Below, one piece after another: positions 1 through 10,770 of a stretch of DNA of 64,000 nt. How positions within the stretch are numbered: the first letter of the stretch is position 1; every line of letters starts with the position of its first letter. Under the pieces are notes generated by a model. It was not told the origin of the DNA, did not search any database, and saw nothing but the letters and a program-made list of their open reading frames with translations. Source of the stretch: DATJOJ01 sp035507035 (GTDB taxonomy: Bacteria > Acidobacteriota > Terriglobia > Terriglobales > Acidobacteriaceae); contig DATJOJ010000042.1 in assembly GCA_035507035.1 (NCBI GenBank), forward strand, positions 62,001 to 126,000. The letters run 5' to 3'. Both the position numbers and the translations under genes were made by a program.

Positions 1-58
1 GCAGAGGGCAGGATGAAAACGGTCTAGAATTGGAAGATACGACCAGGGAGTTTATCGC

Positions 59-652
59 TTGGCTGATCCACTTTACTTGAGCCTATGGTTTCCGAGCTTC
101 GATGTTGAAGACATGCTGCCGCATGCGCTCTCGGTGATGCGTCAGTTCGACTTCTCAGCCATGCAGCCGGGAATCTCTTACGTAGCACTGCACCCTGTTT
201 CATGGAATGAACCGACGATTCTCGAGCAGCGCTTCAATCCTGGCATCAGTCCGGAAGAGGCAGTACTGGTCGCATCTGATTTGCTGCATGAGGACTATGC
301 TTACGTCTTCGAAGCCGCATGGGACCTTTGGATTTTCGAAGAAGAACGGAAGCAATGGATGCGGCAGCCGTCGCAAATCAAATTTGTTGCGCACGGTCTG
401 GAGTTCGAAAACGAGGTCTATCGTCAAGAAGGCCACATTCAGATTGACTTAGGCTTCGATTCGCTGTTTCTGCAGGAAAATGTTCAGCTCACGCCGGAGG
501 CAGAGCAACAGCTTCGTGCGAATGTAAAAAAACTGGTAGAGTTCACAGGAAAAGTCGAAAAGAACTCAGGTGCAACCGGGCGCTTGTTGTGGTCCGAGTC
601 AGAAGAAAATCTGGCTCAGAAGCTGATCGCCCGATTGCAGAAAGTGCAGTGA
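59..652 (+). CDS. Conserved hypothetical protein, 197 aa
   Basis: I do not recognise a named family. The product is 197 residues, acidic, with no signal peptide or membrane segment, so it is probably cytosolic. It is rich in aromatic residues in its first half (motif LYLSLWFPSF near the N-terminus) and has an alpha-helical, charged C-terminal third. The start is a TTG with a purine-rich AGGGAG at 45-50, eight bases upstream. An in-frame stop lies a little further upstream, so the gene is complete. It converges with ppdK, and the remnant of a GxxExxY element sits directly behind its stop codon. Confidence 0.65.
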   Translation: MADPLYLSLWFPSFDVEDMLPHALSVMRQFDFSAMQPGISYVALHPVSWNEPTILEQRFNPGISPEEAVLVASDLLHEDYAYVFEAAWDLWIFEEERKQWMRQPSQIKFVAHGLEFENEVYRQEGHIQIDLGFDSLFLQENVQLTPEAEQQLRANVKKLVEFTGKVEKNSGATGRLLWSESEENLAQKLIARLQKVQ

Positions 653-661
653 TTCAACCAA

Positions 662-795
662 AACCGCAGAGGAGCCGGAGGACGCCGAGTCTCGAAGATG
701 ATTCACCAGCCGCCGAATGCTGTCCCGCAAATGGACAACCTTGAACTCAATCAAGGAACCAATTTGCCCCGCGTCCTCAGCGTCCTGTGCGGTAT
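662..795 (-). mobile_element. Deleted GxxExxY element with terminal inverted repeats (MITE-like remnant)
   Basis: Between two convergent genes lie two ~27-bp ends in inverted orientation, starting ACCGCAGAGGAG (plus strand from 663) and ACCGCACAGGAC (minus strand from about 794). They match at about 21 of 27 positions. Read on the minus strand, the interior encodes a peptide containing SLIEFKVVHLRDSIRRLVN followed by DSASSGSSAV. This lines up with the C-terminus of the intact GxxExxY protein at 15811-16242 (LLINFHSRVLKDGLRRIVN, then DSATSAFSAV). The rest of the gene is missing. This fits an internally deleted copy of the same element. No clear target-site duplication is visible. Confidence 0.6.
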
Positions 796-818
796 TCGTT
801 GCCTTTCAGCGCTCTGCG

Positions 819-3560
<2,742 letters not shown>

Positions 3561-3572
3561 AGTATTAGTCCT

Positions 3573-5732
3573 TTACGATTTCGAAGATTCCTTGCCTTCC
3601 GTCACGATCTCGGAGAAATCCGCAATCGTCGAAAACTCCTTCAATAAAGTCTGCAGCAGCGCCAAGCGGTTGGCCCGAACTCGCTCATCATCGACCATCA
3701 CCATGACCTTGTCGAAGAAGCGATCCACGTGTTCGCGCGCGGTCGAGAGCACAAGCAATGCGTCCTTATACTCCGCCTTTTTTCGATGTTCCTCGGCTCG
3801 TGGACCGGTGCGCTCCATGTAACCCGCTAGCATTTTTTCTTCATCGGCTGAATCGGAGAAATGCTCGAATTTCGATCCAGCAGCAATCTTCTTCTCCTCT
3901 GCCTGGCGCAGAATATTCCGCGTGCGCTTACATGCTGCCGCGATCGCCAGAAACTCCGGCATCTCTAGCACGCTCTTGACCGCTTCCGCACGTGCGATTG
4001 CGTCGTTAGCGTCGTCAGAACCAGCAGCCAGTACGGCATTTACGACGTCGTAGCGGAACCCGAGCACGTCGCGCAAGTAGAATTCCAACCGCTCGCGGAA
4101 AAATTCACGCACACTCTCGGCATAGCGAACACTGACTGGGAACCTTTGCTCTGCGGTTGAACCACAATAGGTTTCGCGAGCGTATCCGGTGACTGCGCTT
4201 AGCGGCAGGGGCAACTTGTGCTCCGCGATGATTCTCACGATTCCGTTCGCTTGGCGACGCAACGCAAAAGGATCCTTTGATCCGGTAGGCTGCAGCCCGA
4301 GGGCAAACATTCCCGCAATGCTGTCCGCTTTATCGCCAATCGCGAGGACTGCGCCTTCCACAGTGCGCGGCACCGTATCCTCCATCGACTCCGGTTTGTA
4401 CTGGTCGTAAATCGTCTGCGCGATTAGTTCTTGCGTCGCTCTCGGCAGATCATCATCGAGTTGTTGCACCCGCGCGTAGAGTCCGCCAACAATACCCTGC
4501 AGTTCGGTGAACTCTTTCACGAGTTCGGTAGTCAGGTCAGTCTTGGCCAAATATGCCGCCTTGTGCACTACCCCTGGCCGAACTGCCATACCGCTCTGTC
4601 GAATAATTTCGCACAACCAACTGCACAGCCGCTGCACGCGCAAGGTCTTTTCGTAGTAGCTGCCCAGGTCCTTTTGAAACGTCACATGCTTCAGCCAGGC
4701 AGTCCTCTCGCGTAAAGGATGTTTCTGATCAGTCTGCCAAAAGAAACGCGCGTCGTTGAAACGTGCACGCAGCACGCGTTCGTGCCCATGCCGAATGACG
4801 CCATCGGCATCCCCATCGGTGTTCAGCACGGCGAGAAAGTGCGGCAGCAATTTGCCCTGAGCATCTTCCACGGCAAAATATTTCTGGTGATCGCGCATCA
4901 CCGTTACTAGCACCTCTTCGGGCAATTCGAGAAATTCACGATCGAAGCTTCCTAGAACCGCGGAAGGCCATTCGGTCAGATTGACGACAGTATCCAGAAG
5001 AGTCTTGTCTTCGCGCCAGCGTGCCCCGGGAATCGTCCGAGTCGCGGCATCCAGAGCTTTTCGGATTTGCTGCTCACGTTCACCGCGATTCAGCACCTTC
5101 GCCGAGCGCAAGGCGCTCACATATCCCTCACCCGGTTCAGGGACCTGGACCTCGCGATCGGCGAGGATTCTATGCCCACGCGAAACATTCCCAGCAAGAA
5201 TTCCTTCGAACTCCAGCGGGATGACCTCGCGGTCGAGCATCGCGACCAACCAGCGCACCGGGCGAACGAACTTCTCGCTCGGCTTGCGCCAGTACATATT
5301 CTTGGGAAAATAAATCGCTTTGATCTCAGCCGGCAGGAGTTCCGACAATACTTCTGCCGAGCGGCGGCCTTTCTTGGTGATCTTCGCGGCCAGGTATTCG
5401 CCTTTAGGAGTCGTTACTTTTTCCAACCGCGAAACCTCGACCCCGGCTTTTTTGGCAAAGGCATAGGCCGCTTGCGTAGGCTGGCCATCTTTGAACGCAG
5501 CTGCGACCGAGGGCCCGTTCACCTGCTCTGTGACATCTGGTTGTGCCGTAGGAAGCCCCGAGGCAATCACGGCCAGGCGACGGGGCGAATCGAGAAATCC
5601 GATTTCACCCTGCGGCGACAGCCGCTCGCGTTCCAACAGCTTCTGCACGCGCTGGCGCAACTCCTGCGACGCCGCATCAATCATGCGGGCAGGGATTTCT
5701 TCACAACCGATTTCCAGGAGGAGGTCAGGCAT
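3573..5732 (-). CDS. glyS: Glycine--tRNA ligase beta subunit
   Basis: Beta subunit of the bacterial alpha2beta2 glycyl-tRNA synthetase, which carries the tRNA-recognition part of the enzyme. The 719-residue length is normal for the family. The N-terminus reads MPDLLLEIGCEEIPARM, the family's signature opening. The segments GFLDSPRRLAV, FPKNMYWRKP and the C-terminal DALR-type anticodon-binding helices (about residues 600-700, FFDKVMVMVDD) are all present. It follows glyQ by 112 bp; that spacer contains a TTGTGA-N6-TCACAA palindrome. It precedes ppdK by 12 bp. Confidence 0.96.
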   Translation of the reverse strand: MPDLLLEIGCEEIPARMIDAASQELRQRVQKLLERERLSPQGEIGFLDSPRRLAVIASGLPTAQPDVTEQVNGPSVAAAFKDGQPTQAAYAFAKKAGVEVSRLEKVTTPKGEYLAAKITKKGRRSAEVLSELLPAEIKAIYFPKNMYWRKPSEKFVRPVRWLVAMLDREVIPLEFEGILAGNVSRGHRILADREVQVPEPGEGYVSALRSAKVLNRGEREQQIRKALDAATRTIPGARWREDKTLLDTVVNLTEWPSAVLGSFDREFLELPEEVLVTVMRDHQKYFAVEDAQGKLLPHFLAVLNTDGDADGVIRHGHERVLRARFNDARFFWQTDQKHPLRERTAWLKHVTFQKDLGSYYEKTLRVQRLCSWLCEIIRQSGMAVRPGVVHKAAYLAKTDLTTELVKEFTELQGIVGGLYARVQQLDDDLPRATQELIAQTIYDQYKPESMEDTVPRTVEGAVLAIGDKADSIAGMFALGLQPTGSKDPFALRRQANGIVRIIAEHKLPLPLSAVTGYARETYCGSTAEQRFPVSVRYAESVREFFRERLEFYLRDVLGFRYDVVNAVLAAGSDDANDAIARAEAVKSVLEMPEFLAIAAACKRTRNILRQAEEKKIAAGSKFEHFSDSADEEKMLAGYMERTGPRAEEHRKKAEYKDALLVLSTAREHVDRFFDKVMVMVDDERVRANRLALLQTLLKEFSTIADFSEIVTEGKESSKS

Positions 5733-5767
5733 GAACTCTTATTTTCGCAGAAATTCGCGCTGCCGGC

Positions 5768-5785
5768 TTGTGAGCTCTGTCACAA
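5768..5785. promoter_or_regulatory. CRP-like palindrome TTGTGA-N6-TCACAA
   Basis: An 18-bp inverted repeat with the CRP/FNR spacing lies in the glyQ-glyS spacer. It is only 36 bp upstream of the glyS start, which does not suit a normal activator position for that gene. It may be a weak site, or a hairpin in the transcript. It is listed because the same GTGA-N6-TCAC core recurs at better-placed sites in the window. Confidence 0.3.
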
Positions 5786-5844
5786 AAGCTCACTATTTGG
5801 TGCCATTTTGAATGAAAGCGTCCAGCTCATGCAGAGATACAGTG

Positions 5845-6870
5845 CTACCCGGCGGTCTGCACAACCTCAAGATTTTTCTTCGCTTTCGCATTCGGGGCTT
5901 TCTCTTCGGACGCTTCAGCGGTCTCGCGGCGTTGCTGATTGACGTAAGCCTTCGCAATGCCAACCGCGAGCGCACGCACCCGCGCAATCACTCCCACTCG
6001 CTCAGTTACAGAGATTGCGCCGCGGGCATCGAGAATGTTGAACAGATGCGAGCATTTTAGGCAAAGGTCATACGCAGGCAACAAGGGAAAGCGGTTCAAC
6101 TCGCGGCCTATGCCGTCGCCCGATTTTTTGTCCTTAGCCAAGGAATTGAATTGATCGAGCAACGACTTGCATTCCCCTTCGCAAAGATCAAAATGCTTCC
6201 AGGCTTTCTCCACATCTGCGGCTTCAAAGTTGTAAACCGAGAATTGCTGCTCGTCCGCAAGGCGAACGTCGCCATACGTGGTCACGTGCCCGCTCTTCGG
6301 ATCGCGGGTCCACACGATGTCATAAATCGAATCGACATCTTGCAAAAACCCAGCGATTCGCTCTAATCCATAGGTCAATTCGGCGGTAATTGGATCGAGA
6401 TCAATGCCGCCGCATTGCTGGAAATACGTGAACTGCGTAATCTCCAAGCCGTCCAGCATGACTTGCCAGCCCACGCCCCATGCGCTCAACGTCGGTGCTT
6501 CCCAGTTGTCTTCTTCAAATTTGATGTCGTGCTGGCGCAGGTCAATCCCCATAGCACCCAGCGATTCCAGGTACAGTTCCTGAACGTTTTCCGGCGGGGG
6601 CTTAAGAATCACTTGCAACTGAGTGTGCTTATAAAGCCGGTTGGGATTTTCGCCGTAGCGCCCGTCCGCCGGGCGGCGCGACGGCTGGATATATGCGACC
6701 TTATAGGGCTGCGGTCCAAGCACCCGCAGAAAAGTCTCCGGCGCCATCGTGCCGGCGCCGACCTCGACATCATAAGGCTGCTGCAGAACGCAGCCGCGCT
6801 CTGCCCAGAAAGTCTGCAATCGCAGGATGAGCTCCTGGAAGGTCAGCGAATTAGGCTTCGTTGAAGTCAT
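5845..6870 (-). CDS. glyQ: Glycine--tRNA ligase alpha subunit
   Basis: Catalytic alpha subunit of glycyl-tRNA synthetase (class II), which activates glycine with ATP. From the chosen ATG the protein is 341 residues, starting MTSTKPNSLTFQELILRLQ. It contains the family segments WAERGCVLQQPYDVEVGAG, ARGYGENPNRLYKHTQ-type (RYGENPNRLYKHTQ here) and GWQVMLDGLEITQFTYFQQ. The reading frame extends 48 codons upstream, but only this ATG gives the conserved N-terminus. It has about 40 residues more at the C-terminus than typical GlyQ, ending in a lysine/alanine/glutamate-rich tail. It is first in the glyQ-glyS-ppdK run. Confidence 0.95.
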   Translation of the reverse strand: MTSTKPNSLTFQELILRLQTFWAERGCVLQQPYDVEVGAGTMAPETFLRVLGPQPYKVAYIQPSRRPADGRYGENPNRLYKHTQLQVILKPPPENVQELYLESLGAMGIDLRQHDIKFEEDNWEAPTLSAWGVGWQVMLDGLEITQFTYFQQCGGIDLDPITAELTYGLERIAGFLQDVDSIYDIVWTRDPKSGHVTTYGDVRLADEQQFSVYNFEAADVEKAWKHFDLCEGECKSLLDQFNSLAKDKKSGDGIGRELNRFPLLPAYDLCLKCSHLFNILDARGAISVTERVGVIARVRALAVGIAKAYVNQQRRETAEASEEKAPNAKAKKNLEVVQTAG

Positions 6871-7079
6871 CGAAATCTGGGTGATGTCGGCTAGCGGGCG
6901 CCCGTGGTTACGAACAACCTCTAGCAGTCTATCGTAAAAAACTCCGCCACGGATTTGCATGGATGAGCACAACTCTCGTTCTGCGGAAGGTAACACCATC
7001 AGGACTATCTGCACATCTCACTGACCTTTGTCCCTTCGAATCAAGGTCTTAGATGACACTTATCAAACACTTCATCAGC

Positions 7080-7093
7080 GTGACCTATGTCAC
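7080..7093. promoter_or_regulatory. CRP/FNR-family operator GTGACCTATGTCAC
   Basis: A perfect GTGA-N6-TCAC palindrome, flanked as cGTGA/TCACa, lies upstream of the polyferredoxin gene. If it acted at -41.5, the start of transcription would fall near 7128 and the -10 box at 7116-7121, where TAGTCT stands (3 of 6 matches). This is compatible with activation by one of the FNR-like regulators encoded at 45.7-47.0 kb. The site is read from sequence; regulation is inferred. Confidence 0.55.
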
Positions 7094-7141
7094 ATCGCAC
7101 TGTGAGTCGGATTGTTAGTCTCATCCTTGAAGGGAGGGTCG

Positions 7142-8299
7142 ATGGCAACACAACTTCACAGCGAAATCCTCATTCCTGATCTACCGCCGTTACTGCCACC
7201 GACACCACCGCCCCTGCCGCGTAAGGCAACTCCCTCCCGGCCCAAAAACAAGCTGATCCGCCGCGAGGACCGCGATTATTCCCAGCCGTTGCGCCGCACC
7301 TTCCAAGTCGCTTTCCTCTTTTTGAACGCCAGTCTTGGCGCAACTTTTTATTTCTGGGTGCGACACTTCGAGACGGGTTCAAACACCCGAGCCATTTCGC
7401 GCCCGCCCGGAGTCGAGGGCTGGCTGCCGATCGCCGGCATGATGAATTTCAAGTACTGGCTTGTATCCGGCCATGTGCCCACGATTCATCCCGCGGCAAT
7501 GTTTTTGCTTCTCACATTCGTCTCCATCGCATTCTTGTTTCGCAAGGCGTTTTGCAGCTGGCTATGCCCAGTGGGAACGATTTCAGAGTATCTGTGGCGT
7601 ATCGGGCGCAAGCTCTTCCGCCGGAACTTTGCCCTTCCCGGCTGGCTGGATATTCCATTGCGTGGCCTGAAATATCTGCTGCTGTTGTTCTTCGTCTGGG
7701 CAGTTTCTTCGATGTCGGCCAGCGCACTCGCCGCTTTCATGCGTAGCCCTTACGGCATCATCGCCGACGTCAAAATGCTCAATTTCTTTCGCCACATCGG
7801 AGAAACCGGGCTGATCGTTCTTAGCGTTCTGGTGATTGCGTCGGTATTCGTGCAGAACTTCTGGTGTCGTTACTTATGTCCTTACGGCGCTCTCTTGGGG
7901 GTCGCGGGCTCTTTGAGTCCACTGCGAATTCGGCGAAACGCTTCGGCTTGCATTGACTGCTCGAAGTGCGCCAAAGCATGTCCATCATCGTTGCCGGTCT
8001 CGACGCTCGTGTCCATCAAATCGGCAGAATGTACTGGATGCCTGGAGTGCGTCGCAGTGTGCCCGGCGCAAGGTGCATTACGCATCGGCTACCCTGAACT
8101 TCACGGGTCTCACGGTCAACAAATGCCCGCTTGGGCGATGGCCGCTGGAATTGCGGCTCTGTTCTTTGGAATTGTGGGCTACGCTAAAACAGCAGGCTAT
8201 TGGCAGACCGACTTGCCGCGCTCGGTTTACATGCAACTCGTGCCGCACGCTGACGAAGCATCGCACCCCATGCCTGGCGATCCGGCGTTAAATCACTAA
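7142..8299 (+). CDS. 4Fe-4S polyferredoxin membrane protein (NapH/CcoG-like)
   Basis: A 385-residue membrane-bound iron-sulfur protein, probably moving electrons between the quinone pool and a periplasmic or membrane partner. After a proline-rich cytosolic N-terminus come about five membrane segments. Two CxxxCP loops are embedded in the membrane part (CSWLCPVG and CRYLCPYG). They are followed by two ferredoxin clusters (CIDCSKCAKACP and CTGCLECVAVCP) and a final membrane helix. The ATG at 7142 follows GAAGGGAGGG; an upstream ATG/GTG in frame lacks this. The exact subfamily (NapH, NosR-like or CcoG/RdxA) is not settled. An FNR/CRP-type site upstream suggests redox control. Confidence 0.85.
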   Translation: MATQLHSEILIPDLPPLLPPTPPPLPRKATPSRPKNKLIRREDRDYSQPLRRTFQVAFLFLNASLGATFYFWVRHFETGSNTRAISRPPGVEGWLPIAGMMNFKYWLVSGHVPTIHPAAMFLLLTFVSIAFLFRKAFCSWLCPVGTISEYLWRIGRKLFRRNFALPGWLDIPLRGLKYLLLLFFVWAVSSMSASALAAFMRSPYGIIADVKMLNFFRHIGETGLIVLSVLVIASVFVQNFWCRYLCPYGALLGVAGSLSPLRIRRNASACIDCSKCAKACPSSLPVSTLVSIKSAECTGCLECVAVCPAQGALRIGYPELHGSHGQQMPAWAMAAGIAALFFGIVGYAKTAGYWQTDLPRSVYMQLVPHADEASHPMPGDPALNH

Positions 8300-8314
8300 G
8301 TGCCTAGAAACGCG

Positions 8315-9124
8315 TTAGAGCGCGATCCTCTCTCGTTGCTTTCTTTCTCTTTCCGCCGTCTCGCGAAATACCGCTTGCCATGCCTGCGGTACATGTCGCG
8401 AAAGAATTTTGATCCCAATCTCTGTCATTCCGCCGGGAGTAGCAACTCGGCGAATTACTTCCTCTTCGCTCATTTTGCCTTCCGCCATCAGCCGCAAAGT
8501 GGCAAATGCAGTATCCCGCACCAGCGTGCTGGCGAATTCGTAAGAGAGTTCTGGATTCGCAGACACCGCCTCGCGAGCCATCGAATCCAGCAAGTAAGCA
8601 ATCAGTGCCGGCCCACCGGATGCCAGGCCAATCGCGGGACGCCCTTGCGACTCGGTAATCACCAACGGATGGCTGATTCGGCTCAGCAAACCTTCTAACA
8701 GGCTGCGATCCTCGGCTGTGACGCGCGAGCCGTAGATCAGCAGGCTCACGCCAGCGCCGATTTCCTGCGTAATCGAAGGCATTAACTTAGCCACGCGGCA
8801 GGGCACGCGGTCCTCGAGCATCTTCAGCGGAATGGTACTCGCTGTCGTGACCAGTAACTGGCCCGGATAAAGCTCCGGATCCATCTGTGCGAGCAGGCTC
8901 GCCGTGTCACCACCCTTTACACAAAGAAAAAGCAAGTCACAACTTGCCGCCAGTTGCCGACTACCCGCTAGATGAATACCGGGAAATTCGGCTGCGAGCG
9001 CATCGAGCTTTGCCCGAGTGCGATTCGTCGCCCAGACGTTGCTCGGCACCAAACCCCCTGTTCGCAATAAGGAACGCAGCAGCATCCCTCCCATGCTGCC
9101 GGTTCCGATGAAACCCGTGTTCAT
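8315..9124 (-). CDS. Pyrroline-5-carboxylate reductase family protein (ProC/ComER-like)
   Basis: NAD(P)-dependent oxidoreductase of the P5C reductase family, 269 residues. The Rossmann motif GFIGTGSMGGML opens the protein. The dimerisation domain contains the family stretches GSGPA-type (SGGPALIAYLLDSM) and VATPGGMTEIG, the latter corresponding to the PGGTT region of ProC. The authentic final proline-synthesis role is possible, but divergent ComER-like paralogues share the fold and I cannot tell them apart here. It is the last gene after hom, 87 bp downstream, possibly in the same transcript. Confidence 0.82.
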   Translation of the reverse strand: MNTGFIGTGSMGGMLLRSLLRTGGLVPSNVWATNRTRAKLDALAAEFPGIHLAGSRQLAASCDLLFLCVKGGDTASLLAQMDPELYPGQLLVTTASTIPLKMLEDRVPCRVAKLMPSITQEIGAGVSLLIYGSRVTAEDRSLLEGLLSRISHPLVITESQGRPAIGLASGGPALIAYLLDSMAREAVSANPELSYEFASTLVRDTAFATLRLMAEGKMSEEEVIRRVATPGGMTEIGIKILSRHVPQAWQAVFRETAERERKQRERIAL

Positions 9125-9211
9125 CGCTGGCCTCCAGGCACCGATGATAAAGCCTGGTGTCGGTCTGAGGCTGATTTTCGGTGTTCCGGGGCCCTCGCCC
9201 CCAAGGAAATC

Positions 9212-10480
9212 TCACGCCATATACCGGAGGGCAATTCCGTTCCCCGCGCTGAGGCCAGCGGCGGTTATTTCTAACAGTGAGTCGTCGACTTTAGAGCGCG
9301 CAGCTATTTCCGTGAATAGTCGGACCTGGTGCTGGCTCGATCCACTTCGCGACCAAACTGCGGCTGCGCGCCTTACAGGTACACAATTGCGTTCGAGAAC
9401 GGTTGTGATTGGGCCAATTGCGCTCGGATCGCTGACTGAAAACCGCAAATAAAAGCGGCTGCTTCGCGGTTGTCGATCTGCCCTCAGATTGGAGCCCCGG
9501 TTTGCCGGAAAGGCCCCAGCATTGCAGGCAATGTCCATAACATCAGAGAGCACCGCGCTCGCACTGGGAAGCGAGCCGGCGCCTTTGCCGCTGAACAGCA
9601 TGTCTCCGACCGCATCACCGCGAATCAGGACGGCATTGTTCTCCTCGCGCACGCTCGCCAGAGAGTGTGAGCGTGGCAGAAAAACAGGTGCAACGGAAAG
9701 TGACAACTTGCCATCCTGAAGCTCGGCCGTGGCCAGGTGCTTGATGATGCAGCCTTGCTCGTGAGCAGCCAGGATATCGCCTGCTGTAATCTCACGAATC
9801 CCTCGAACTTCAACCGCATCCTGATCCAAGCGGGTGTTGTGCGCCAACTCCGCAAGAATCTTGAGCTTTTGTGCGGCGTCATGCCCATCGATATCGAGAC
9901 CGGGATCGGCCTCGGCAAAACCTTTTACCTGCGCCTCTCGCAAAGCCTCGGCAAACTCCACGCGATCGTCGGTCATCCGCGTGAGGATGTAATTGCAGGT
10001 GCCGTTGAGGATGCCATTGATGCTCTGAATGTGATTCCCCGCCAGCCCGCTGCGCAAAGCGCGAATGATGGGGACACCGCCGCAAACGCTGCCTTCAAAC
10101 TCCAGCCGGACTTTCTGCGTCTCGGCTGTCTTCATCAGACTGAAGCCGTGTGAGGCCAGCAAGGCCTTGTTGGCCGTGACCACGTGTTTGCCTCGTCGCA
10201 GAGCATGCTGTACGAACGCTCGCGCCGGCTCGACTCCGCCCACCAACTCCACCACCAGATCGCATCCGTTGTTCAGCACGCGCTCAGGCTGTGTCGTCAA
10301 CAAATCATGATCCACCCCCGGGCGCTTCTTGCTCAGATCGCGAACCAGTATCTTGCTAATGCTGAGGGACACGCCGGTGCGTTGGCGGATGAGAGCGTCA
10401 TTGCGGGCCAGCAATTCGACGAACCCGCTGCCCACCGTACCGCAGCCAAGCAATCCGATTTTTAGGTTGCGAATGGCCAT
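9212..10480 (-). CDS. hom: Homoserine dehydrogenase
   Basis: Reduces aspartate semialdehyde to homoserine with NAD(P)H, at the branch point to threonine and methionine. The 422-residue protein has the N-terminal nucleotide-binding motif GLLGCGTVGSGFVELL, the segment VVELVGG...VVTANKALLASHG, and the catalytic core with NGILNGTCNYILTRM and GFAEADPGLDIDGHDAAQK. A C-terminal ACT-like region (FYLRFSVSDPSAIGPITTVL) fits allosteric control. It lies 6 bp after the MoaD-like gene and is the third gene of an operon headed by a SAM riboswitch. Confidence 0.95.
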   Translation of the reverse strand: MAIRNLKIGLLGCGTVGSGFVELLARNDALIRQRTGVSLSISKILVRDLSKKRPGVDHDLLTTQPERVLNNGCDLVVELVGGVEPARAFVQHALRRGKHVVTANKALLASHGFSLMKTAETQKVRLEFEGSVCGGVPIIRALRSGLAGNHIQSINGILNGTCNYILTRMTDDRVEFAEALREAQVKGFAEADPGLDIDGHDAAQKLKILAELAHNTRLDQDAVEVRGIREITAGDILAAHEQGCIIKHLATAELQDGKLSLSVAPVFLPRSHSLASVREENNAVLIRGDAVGDMLFSGKGAGSLPSASAVLSDVMDIACNAGAFPANRGSNLRADRQPRSSRFYLRFSVSDPSAIGPITTVLERNCVPVRRAAAVWSRSGSSQHQVRLFTEIAARSKVDDSLLEITAAGLSAGNGIALRYMA

Positions 10481-10486
10481 TGCCTT

Positions 10487-10768
10487 TTATGAAGCTCCGC
10501 CAGCAATCGACGGAACCAGCAAGACTTCATCTCCGTCCTGGAAGTTGTAACTATTTCCTCCAAGGAAACGAATGTCTTCCTCGTTCACGTAGATGTTCAG
10601 AAATCGCCGCACCTGTCCAGCTTCGTCGCGAAGATGCGGGCGCAAATCTGGAAATTGTTGATCAAGCGCCGCAAGCAAGTCGCCAAGATTCGCCGGCGAG
10701 CAACTCACCTTCCCTGTCCCTCCCGTGTGCCGTCGCAAAGCGGTTGGAATTTGTATCGTCACAGTCAT
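10487..10768 (-). CDS. MoaD/ThiS-family sulfur carrier protein
   Basis: A 93-residue ubiquitin-like beta-grasp protein. The family pattern is clear: TVTIQIPTALRR at the start, LNIYVNEEDIRFL in the middle and DGDEVLLVPSIAGGAS at the end. Members are activated at a C-terminal Gly-Gly to a thiocarboxylate that donates sulfur. Here the Gly-Gly is followed by Ala-Ser, so two residues would have to be removed first, as QbsD-type JAMM peptidases do for QbsE. It sits between thrC (2 bp upstream) and hom (6 bp downstream), away from any molybdopterin or thiamin genes. A role in sulfur transfer to a homoserine-derived substrate is inferred. Confidence 0.88.
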   Translation of the reverse strand: MTVTIQIPTALRRHTGGTGKVSCSPANLGDLLAALDQQFPDLRPHLRDEAGQVRRFLNIYVNEEDIRFLGGNSYNFQDGDEVLLVPSIAGGAS

Positions 10769-10770
10769 GA

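Noticed and set aside
1..27. Possible tail of an upstream gene ending at a TAG (25-27)
   Set aside because: Only eight codons are visible and no family can be recognised.
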